Below are positions 55,895 to 64,000 of a stretch of DNA of 64,000 bases, piece by piece. The stretch covers positions 270,642-334,641 of the forward strand of contig MNCI01024020.1 in NCBI GenBank assembly GCA_015680685.1, given 5' to 3'. How positions within the stretch are numbered: the stretch's first letter is position 1; each line of letters begins with the position of its first letter. The stretch comes from Gnetum montanum (taxonomy: Eukaryota > Streptophyta > Gnetopsida > Gnetales > Gnetaceae). Both the position numbers and the translations under genes were made by a program. Below the pieces are notes generated by a model, which worked only from the letters and a program-made list of their open reading frames with translations, searched no databases and was not told where the DNA came from.

Positions 55895-57990
55895 GTTTTG
55901 GTAGTTGTTGATCCTTTAATTCTACTACCCTTTACTCCCTAATATAAATTATTAAGATCATTAATTATGATAGCCTCATGTTGTAATACCATAAGTTATA
56001 GTATATTCATAGTGGTCTAAAACAAAGGCATTTTATCTCTATGTATAACACAAGTTAACCATAGGTCATGATTGGAACTTTGTGCAGATCACAAGCTATG
56101 GTTTCACTAGAAATTAAAAATAAAGTCTTGTAGCTTCAAATTCTTGGATGATTCAATAAATCTTCTTAACTATAAAAATAAATTGGTGTTACAAATAAGT
56201 AATAAGAATTAGATTCAACTAATTTTATATTATTATTTTCTTAATTCTTGTACTTTTTATCATCATGAAGGATATTTATTCAATGTTTATCCTTTTCTAG
56301 TTAAGAAAAGAGATGATTAGAAAAAAGAAAGAACATATTGAAGTTGAGGATATGAAGAAATATTTGAAACCAAAGATATAAAAAATTAAGTTAATGTTAA
56401 TGATAAGAATGAACAAATGGTACTAAACCAATAACATAGAGGTGTCTATAAATATTTTTACTTGTATTGTAGGAAATATTCATCAATTTGGATAGATAGA
56501 ATATAAGGTAAATTTCTTCTCATTGAATAAGTATTATTAACCCAAAGATTATCACTATTGTAGATAAACATGCTATAGCTAATAGCATAAACTTTTAATG
56601 TAAGGTTAATAGTGATAGAAAATTTATACCATAGTTTTCTATTATATGTTCCTTTCCTTAAAAGTTTAGTATGTCACTAAAGCTTTCTATTACCACCTTG
56701 AATTCTTTTCCTCTTACAACTTCAAACACAAATATTGAAAGTAATATTAATATTATTAATACTAGTACCTTCTTTCCTATTAATAATTAATTTTCCTGTC
56801 TTGATTTTTTGAAGCATCAATTGTAGTGCTATACACTTGAATAAACTTCCCTAAAATTGGAAGTTTTTCCCTTTCATGTTATTTTTAAAGTTTTTTACTA
56901 AATATTAAGCATGTGATTTACTCTAAATTTTTTTGAGTAATTATTAATATTATTTTTAGGATCTAATACCTTAATAGTTTCCCTTACAATAGTTTGTCCC
57001 CCTTAAACTTTTAACTCTAATAAATCATCATTTAAAACAAAATTAAAATCTTCAAAATCCTTCACAACCTTTATAGTTTTAGAGACATTGAGATTCTTCA
57101 TCTTCAAATCATTTCTTTTCAAAACATTTTCTGCCAAAATATCTTTGTACAAAATCCTCAAGATCAACAAAACTTCAAACACTTGGCTTGCAAAAATAGT
57201 CCTGTGACTTATAACTTCAAATCAAAAGTCTTACTACTAAGCTAACATCAGTAATTTAGGCTATTCTTGAATGCCATAGAGTTAATTTTTTACATGACCA
57301 CTGTGTTTTCTAAATATTTTTTGCTTATCAAATAAGGCAATTCAAAAATGGTTGATAAATCCTTAGATCTTAAAGTTTTTATGAATCACTGCAATAATCT
57401 TTTTTCTTGAGAATGAAAAGTGAATTTTAATCTCCATTATTTTAATTATTTTAAAATTCCTTGTTATATTAAATTAAATTTTTTTCTTATTTTTTAAAGT
57501 GTTGAAAATGAAGTTATTAGAAATATTGGTACAATCCTCAAAATAGAGTAAAAAATATTACTAGAGGGTGTATAGTGCAAATGTTATTTTGTAGAGATTG
57601 ATTTATATCAAAGGAAGATATAATTAAAACTTAAGATATGTAACCAATAATTTTTCTATTAAATTACATATTATAATTTTCAAGAATATTATTGCTATTA
57701 TCATCATTAAGGTTATGTTTTCACTCCTTAAATAAAAAAGGTTATTCATAAGGAAAAGAATCAATAATTTTCAAAAATGTCAAATAATGGCAATTTTTAA
57801 TAGGCATAAATGAAACCTTCTTCAATAAGTTTTTAACCTTTTACTAATCCTTTTAAACCTGAAGGTATAAATGAATTCTCTATATCTAAAGAGAATTATT
57901 CCTTTGAAAAAATATTTTTTTAGCAAAGACTAACAATGAAATTATTGATGTAAAAGTATTTCGCTTAGTGCAACACAAAAATTAAAGAGG
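55895..57990. other. AT-rich stretch without recognised genes
   Basis: Very AT-rich, with no retroelement protein or repeat unit that I can name on either strand. Confidence 0.5.
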
Positions 57991-57994
57991 CTTG

Positions 57995-58260
57995 CAAATA
58001 AAAATTTCAATTCAAATATCCATAAGGCATCTCCTTATTTCTTTACTTCTATTAATGTTCCAAATGCTTTTTCATTGGATAATGCTCTTTTACCTATTAA
58101 TGACATAGATTATGACAGAAATGCTAAGCTTAAAAAATTAAGGACATGGGCCTCCTCCAAATCTTAATGTTAGTTTTATCATGGAATGTTTAAGACCTTT
58201 CTAATAGGTTACAAGAAAATATTTCTAGGGAATTTCTTTTAAATGGGCATTTATCTTGGA
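57995..58260 (+). pseudogene. Possible LINE fragment (end of ORF1, start of ORF2)
   Basis: One frame is open from about 58000 to 58166 and reads KASPYFFTSINVPNAFSLDN, ALLPINDIDYDRN, KLRTWASSKS and a stop. Immediately after, another frame starts MLVLSWNV-stop-DLSNR (58168-58205), resembling the LxWNVRGL start of the LINE endonuclease. The resemblance is short and no RT follows, so this is tentative. Confidence 0.3.
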
Positions 58261-58589
58261 TTTTCTTTGCATGCAATAGATTATGATTTTAGTGCATGAT
58301 GTTGGTTTTTTTGGTAAACACATTTTATAAAACTACATTAATAATAATAATAATATTTACTATTTATGAAGTTAATAAAGGAGATGTTACTATGCTAGTT
58401 GCACTAGACAATAATTTGAATAAAGAATCAAGAAGTACTAAGGCATTTCTTAGAAATCCAAGTGAAGTAAGCAGAGAATGCATTGAAGACACATCAAATA
58501 AAATATGTTGAAGTAATTATAAAGAAGTATGACTTAAGAGATTCAAGGATGGCTACAATATCACCTCCTCCAAACATGAAATTCCATTG

Positions 58590-59290
58590 GTCAATGCTCT
58601 TCTCTATAAAAGCCTTATGGGATCCTTGAGGTTTTCTTGTCATTGAAGGCATGATATTGAATTTTTCACATCATGCCTCTCCCAATTTATGCAAGAACCT
58701 AGACTTAGCTGCATGAATGCTCATAAGCATGTCTTGATATATGTGAAAGAAATCATAGACTTTCTCATCAACTTTATCATGTGAGATAATAATATTTATG
58801 ATTTTTGTGATGCTAATTATGAAGGATATGTATAAGAGAGAAAGTCTATATTAGGCTAAATCATCTTCCATGGGGCCAACCCCATCTATTAGGGTGACAA
58901 GAAGCAAATCATAGTGGTTGTTTCATCATGTGAAGTTGAATTTATTACAATGGCTAATTGCATCTAATACATCTTGTGGCAAAAAAACCTTTTACTAAAT
59001 TACGCTTTAAATTATTTTTACATTAAGGTAATGGTGGATAACACATCAATCATCCAACTATCAAAGGACCATCTCCTTCATGAAAATTCCAAGCATGTTG
59101 ATATTAAGTATTACTTCATTAAGAATTGAAGGAGAGAAACATCTTGACCAAATATGTCCCAAGACAAAAATAATTGGATAACCTCCTCATGAAGTTACCA
59201 CAAGAATTTTAGGTAAACTATCTCTTGAATGCAATTGGGATTAAAAGGTTTAAAAAGAAAGCAAATAAGAACCTAAAATATTAAACACCA
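58590..59290 (+). pseudogene. Ty1/copia reverse transcriptase end and RNase H (decayed)
   Basis: Reads LYKSLMGSLRFSCH, DIEFFTSCLSQFMQEPRLSC (family LVGSLxYLxxTRPDI, SRFMxxP), HKHVLIYVKEIIDF, YDFCDANYEGYV (family DADWAGD), IIFHGANPIY, VVVSSCEVEFITMANCI (SSxEAEYxA), LMVDNTSIIQLSKD-like sequence (here VMVDNTSIIQLSKD) and HENSKHVDIKYYFIKN (HERTKHIDIxYHFI). These are the classic C-terminal landmarks of copia pol. Several TAG/TAA stops. Gag, protease, integrase and most of RT are absent. Confidence 0.85.
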
Positions 59291-59321
59291 TGATTCTCAA
59301 ACATTACATACTAAAGGAAGA

Positions 59322-59760
59322 TGTGATAGAAATAGTATGAATGTGTGTCTTTGAATCCTTCATGAACATCTCTTTGTTATGTATGGTAGAGTAGAGTAAA
59401 GTTAATGGTAGTACTTATTTACATGTTCAAGTCTCCACGTTTATGTTGTAGGTGTTATAAGTATTTTTTTTATTTTTTAAAAATGAATCATAAAAGTTTA
59501 GGTTAAAAGTAGAAGTTCAAAAATCAAAAAAAAGAAGCCAAAAGCATTCATGAGAGACTCATTCTAAAAGAGGCAAGATCGTCCAAAAAAAAATATAATT
59601 AAGAGTAAATCACTCTTATTATAATTACCTTTTCCAGCTTGAAGTAAATGAAAAAGCTCTTTATTTTCTTCATTAGAGTATTTATGTAAGTCTCTTATGT
59701 ACTTGGTTGAAGTTCTTCTAATATGTATTCCTCTTTTCTTTTCTTGAATTATTACAAGCA
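59322..59760 (+). repeat. Probable 3' LTR of the copia remnant
   Basis: About 30 bp after pol comes a purine stretch (TAAAGGAAGA, 59312-59321) and then TGTGATAGAAATAG, a plausible LTR start. A CA at 59760 is a possible end. No partner LTR or duplication was found, so the right boundary is a guess. Confidence 0.4.
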
Positions 59761-61938
59761 TGTTTCTCTTATTCTAAGGAGTAAATTTCATATCATTTAA
59801 AGTTTATATGTTTGAATCTTTAAAGAATTGAAGGTTTTAAGTTGTTTAAAGGTAGTGGTGATAAAATGGCCATATATCCTTGTCAATTTCCTCTTAAGTA
59901 TTGGGATTTACTCCCCCCATTCATCTTCATTATGTTTCCTATCTCATTTACTTTGTTTGCATGCTTCATGCATGCTTTTATGTCAAGGATTTATCCCTCT
60001 TTCATGAATTTCATGTTGTAAGCTTTCTTTGAATGTTTTTGGAGGAAGAATCTAGCTATCTAACTTGAATCCCAAGTAAAATTAAAGTGTCTCATATTTA
60101 TTAACATGTTTTAGATTATATTCCATGAATATTTATGTATGTTTTGAAAGTTTTATGTAGGAGAATCTCTTTCAAGGCTCAAACACATGTTTCATGGATG
60201 TTTTCCTTAATATGAATGTTTTAAAATTATAGATTTGGCCTTCATAAATGTTCCCACAAATTTTAGGAATGTTTTCATTCTTAAATCTTGAATTTAAAAT
60301 TATTTTCTATTTTTTCTATCATAGTACAAACTTGGTGCTAATCCATCGTAACTAAGAAATAAGCATGGTTTATTTATTTGCAAAAATCTTGAATTCTAGA
60401 TGCTCATGGTAACCTTGCATCTAAGTTGCATTCAAAAGTAAATCACATCCAACTAATAGTTCAAATCATGTTACTCTTGGCAGGCTTAGAAAATATTTAA
60501 AGTCATCTTTGCATAAACATGATTCTCTTGTAGCTAATTCAAACTTATTATTTTGTAATTAAGGCAAGTTTTGACTTGGTTTTTGCCCACTTTTTATCTT
60601 TATATTTTATAGGAAAAGTTTCATTACAATGACATGCAGTGTATTAGCAGCCACGCATGATCTCAGCTATGACCTAAGAAGAGTTGCAATCCATTTTTAG
60701 TTAGGTCATGATCACATGTCCAAGCTTCTTCAACTTTGATACCTTCATCCATTATAGAGTTGAACTTTCCATGCAACCATCATGTCTCTAACATGTTCCA
60801 AGAGGCTCAGGAGTGTTGATTTTGTGCTAATTATCTACAAAACAAATACTAACACTTTCATGCATGTGTATCATTTAAATTAGGAAAGTAGTGCTAGAAA
60901 TTAGATTTGAGTTGACTAAGACTTTATGGCTATGAAATAAATTAGAAAAATAAATTTATATTTCATAACCATGAATGTAATTATACATTTTCTTTATAAA
61001 CTTTGTGTAATTTTTTTAATTTGTAACTAGAACTCAAAACCTATGTAAGATGTAATATGGTTAATGGTGTAACTTTGTGAGATGAATTATGTTTTATTTG
61101 AATGATGGATTAAAATCATTATATATATAATTAATCAAGTTTAAAATCAAACTTAAGGTAATCCATGTCATATTTTTGAATCAAAAATTTTAAATTGTCT
61201 AAATATTCTATATATAAAATATCATGGTCTAACATGTTAGTTTCCAATTAATTTGTCTTCAGGTTTTGTATCTAGTTTTTTTCTCAAGTCATATGGTGAT
61301 TTCCTTATATTTTGAATTTGTTGATAGGTGGATTTTGTGAGGATTTTATAGCACATTGAATCTTATGTAGAAAAATTTATCAACAAAAATTTTGTTTTTG
61401 AATTTGGGTTCCTTAAGGTTTATGCATATGCTTAATGCATTTTGAATTTATATCATTCTATTGATTATATTTAACTACTTGTTAATGAAATTGATGTTTA
61501 ATATGAGTTTTTGATATAATAATTTTTCTCCTCATTTGAATTTCACTTCATTTTGATCTTGGATGTTAATTGTTGAATTCATTTTCTAATTTAGATGTGT
61601 GAACCTTAGGTTTGTTTTTTCAATCTTTTATCTTGCTTTTTGGCCTTTTTTTCCCTTTCTCTAGGTTCACACACTATAGATCTAAATTTCAACTCTTATA
61701 GTATGAAGTTCAACATCTTCAATGATCATATGGATACAAAAAGAGTTTTCAGGTTGTGTCATGACTTTTGTAATGACCTACATGGCCAACTCATGACATG
61801 CATTAATTTTTCACAACTTCTAGTTAGGGGTTGCAACAAATAACATGAAAATCATAATGTAGTTTACAATATCTAAAACCTAGTTTAAGTAAAAAAAATG
61901 CAAAATTAGTTTCCCTTAATGTATAAGAGCCCAATGTA
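59761..61938. other. AT-rich stretch without recognised genes
   Basis: I see no gene, LTR pair or tandem array. At 61640-61840 a 67-codon frame is open but has no feature of a known family. Confidence 0.5.
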
Positions 61939-62601
61939 GAGTTTGAAATGTGTGAATGTTTTAAACATAGGATGAAACCAAAGATAAGAGAGTTTGAAAT
62001 GTGTGAATGCTGTAAACATAGGATGAAACCAAAGATAAGAGAGTTTGAAATGTGTGAATGCTGTAAACATAGGATGAAACCAAAGATAAGAGAGTTTGAA
62101 ATGTGTGAATGCTGTAAACATAGGATGAAACCAAAGATAAGAGAGTTTGAAATGTGTGAATGCTGTAAACATAGGATGAAACCAAAGATAAGAGAGTTTG
62201 AAATGTGTGAATGCTGTAAACATAGGATGAAACCAAAGATAAGAGAGTTTGAAATGTGTGAATGCTGTAAACATAGGATGAAACCAAAGATAAGAGAGTT
62301 TGAAATGTGTGAATGCTGTAAACATAGGATGAAACCAAAGATAAGAGAGTTTGAAATGTGTGAATGCTGTAAACATAGGATGAAACCAAAGATAAGAGAG
62401 TTTGAAATGTGTGAATGCTGTAAACATAGGATGAAACCAAAGATAAGAGAGTTTGAAATGTGTGAATGCTGTAAACATAGGATGAAACCAAAGATAAGAG
62501 AGTTTGAAATGTGTGAATGCTGTAAACATAGGATGAAACCAAAGATAAGAGAGTTTGAAATGTGTGAATGCTGTAAACATAGGATGAAACCAAAGATAAG
62601 A
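61939..62601. repeat. Minisatellite: 13 units of 51 bp, almost identical
   Basis: Thirteen head-to-tail units of exactly 51 bp. Twelve look identical; the first differs by a few bases (GAATGTTTTAAAC instead of GAATGCTGTAAAC). The 51-bp period is a multiple of three and the unit lacks stops in several frames, so open frames of 222-265 codons occur on both strands, e.g. plus-strand repeats of EFEMCECCKHRMKPKIR. They are a consequence of the repeat and not evidence for a protein. The near-perfect identity contrasts with the decay around it. Confidence 0.97.
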
Positions 62602-63300
62602 GAGATAGAATCAAAATACAAAACCTCATTTGGAAACTAAACTAAAACTAAACTATACTAATAAGATGCCAAAAGTCCAACCTAAAAAGCTTTGAGAAGA
62701 AAAAAAAAACCTTTGCAACTCATTTCTTGCTTTCATGATGAGAGAGAAAGTAGATACACATGCTTTTAAGGATATTGTTATTGATGTGATAATTATTTTC
62801 TATTATTATTAATGTGTTCTTGAAGTTCATAATGTGATGGTATTGTTGATGATAAAGCTAGCATAAGGAAGGGGCTAGTTGATTATGAAAAATTGTAGGA
62901 GAAGAAGTACAACTCTCTAATTCTACAACAAGGATGGCTCTTTTCTTAGGTGTCCATCCTATATTCAAAGAGGATTAAACTTGATTATTTTGAATCTAGA
63001 TGAGTTTTAGAAGCTTTAAGAATGTGTGGACCAAATAAGTCGAGCTGTTTTTAGATATTGGATATAAAACACATGAATGAAGTCCTATAGGAATAATAGT
63101 AATGATAGGAAAAATGATTTAAAATCTTGAAGTTTATATTGAGGAAACATCCAACTTGAAAATAACATATATGTAAAAACTAAGAGTGGATGGTAGCCTT
63201 TGATGATGAATGTTTAGTATTAGATGATGGTGGATGTAACTTTTCTTATTATTTATGCTTATGGTATTAATGATTGCTAGTTGCTTTATTCACTTTCTAG
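62602..63300. other. AT-rich stretch without recognised genes
   Basis: Nothing supported. A poly-A run sits at about 62700-62709. Confidence 0.5.
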
Positions 63301-63349
63301 ATGCTAACTAATATCAATGTAGCAATCCTTATGCATGATCTTCTAGCAT

Positions 63350-63620
63350 CTTTTGGCCGATAGGCCATTACCAGTGAGAAATCGGGAACGCTAATATTAT
63401 GTGCGTAACGCTGACCAGCGTTGACTTTCCCATGGCCCATTTCGGGAACGCTATTTTGTGCGCAACGCTGCTGACGTGTGATGCTGACGTGTGATGCTGA
63501 CGTGTAAAATTCCATATACGCTATTTCGATAACACAACTTTGTGAATAACTTATAATTAAAAATCGAATGGGCCATTTTGGTAACGTAGGTTTATGCATT
63601 CTTATAAATACATACAGGCT
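63350..63620 (+). promoter_or_regulatory. CpG-rich promoter-like region with repeated modules
   Basis: CpG is frequent here, unlike the rest of the window. A module TCGGGAACGCTA, then TTATGTGCG and AACGCTG, occurs twice (about 63382-63415 and 63442-63471) and in weaker form near 63520-63550 and 63570-63590. Three adjacent copies of TGCTGACGTGT (63469-63508) carry the ACGT core bound by bZIP factors. TATAAATAC at 63603-63611 could be a TATA box for plus-strand transcription starting near 63635. No coding start with a long frame is visible before the window ends. Confidence 0.4.
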
Positions 63621-63660
63621 CAAGTTGCGCAGATCCAGCATTCTAACCAGAGACTAAAAC

Positions 63661-63712
63661 CACGTGTAGATCAGAACAAATTATGTAGAGGGATCTGATC
63701 TACGCGCAGATC
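63661..63712. promoter_or_regulatory. G-box and 10-bp inverted repeat
   Basis: CACGTG at 63661-63666. GTAGATCAGA (63666-63675) and TCTGATCTAC (63694-63703) form a perfect inverted repeat with an 18-bp loop. GCGCAGATCCAGCA occurs at about 63627-63640 and again at about 63704-63717. Confidence 0.45.
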
Positions 63713-63919
63713 CAGCAAGTATTTTATTTATACCTTCACAGTCATCTGTAGCCTTTTTTTGAATCGACCAAATTATGAATTTCAAGGGCATGTAAAGGAA
63801 CCTCAGCAGTGCCATCGGTAGTTTAAAAGATAGGTTACATACTCTGTTATGGCATTTTCCCAGCTCTGAAACCTTCACTATGCTGTGGTTCGGCAGCAAC
63901 GACAAGTTGTTTATATGAC

Positions 63920-64000
63920 AGTTCCGTCAAGGACAACATTGAAAGTAATGGATTCCATCGTATTGTCAACATCATAAAAATACAGCCGCAACAATATGTT
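63920..64000 (-). pseudogene. Possible exon at window edge, unrecognised
   Basis: The minus-strand frame entering from the right edge reads LRLYFYDVDNTMESITFNVV followed by LDGTVI and a stop at about 63919. The composition looks like real protein (YFYDVDN, ESITFNVVLDGT) and CpG content is genic, but the segment is only about 27 codons and I cannot name a family. An exon continuing outside the window, a gene fragment or chance are all possible. Confidence 0.25.

Noticed and set aside
61824-62640. Four overlapping open frames of 222-265 codons on both strands
   Set aside because: They arise because the 51-bp unit is a multiple of three and lacks stops in several frames. Frames on both strands cannot all be genes, and none has a non-repeat domain.
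63297-63641. 114-codon minus-strand frame in the CpG-rich end
   Set aside because: It reads through the repeated AACGCT modules and TATA-like box, with no recognisable domain; more likely regulatory DNA read as protein.
1-64000. A previously undescribed biological system made of cooperating genes
   Set aside because: Nothing beyond decayed retrotransposons and repeats is supported. The nearest candidates are the gene-like insert at 25761-29570 and the gag-protease-only element, both reported as findings.

Overview
The window looks like nuclear DNA from a seed plant with a large, heavily methylated, retrotransposon-packed genome. It is AT-rich and almost free of CpG except at the far right. 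Every recognisable protein is a decayed LTR-retrotransposon (or possible LINE) protein, broken mostly by C-to-T / G-to-A changes such as CAG to TAG and CGA to TGA. The retroelement lineages (Tat-like and Athila-like Ty3/gypsy, Ty1/copia) are plant-specific types. Old multi-kilobase LTRs and deep nesting would suit a gymnosperm, but I cannot name the species. No intact host gene, tRNA or rRNA gene, CRISPR array or bacterial feature was found.

Layout. 1-6733: plus-strand Tat-like element (LTR end, tRNA-Asn-type primer site, gag, protease), with a minus-oriented solo LTR (2463-4145) inserted in its gag. 6734-11325: 3' half of a minus-strand Tat-like element (LTR, polypurine tract, integrase, RNase H, reverse transcriptase), cut off inside RT. 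11326-18230: AT-rich DNA with little to recognise. 18236-45062: one large minus-strand Tat-like element with LTRs at both ends and a perfect CAAAT target duplication. Its gag is split by a complete plus-strand Athila-like element (30740-40749). Between its protease and RT lies a 3.8-kb plus-strand insert that looks like a decayed intron-bearing gene. 45878-55889: a second complete minus-strand Tat-like element with 2-kb LTRs and a perfect CATAG duplication, carrying gag and protease but no RT, RNase H or integrase. 55890-61938: AT-rich DNA with a possible LINE fragment and a Ty1/copia RT-RNase H remnant. 61939-62601: thirteen almost identical 51-bp repeats. 63300-64000: CpG-rich, promoter-like sequence, probably the edge of a low-methylation genic region.

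How the parts fit. The Tat-like copies (plus element, solo LTR, large host, gag-protease element, 3' half) share LTR termini, a TATAAATA promoter, a tRNA-Asn primer site 6 nt from the LTR, collinear gag-protease proteins with a DDGA protease motif, and recurring short repeats in non-coding parts. They differ most in U3, where one subfamily carries a ~130-bp hairpin repeat and the other a ~190-bp repeat. The gag-protease-only element would need RT and integrase from relatives such as the large host element. Nesting gives the order: the large host inserted first, the Athila-like element later.
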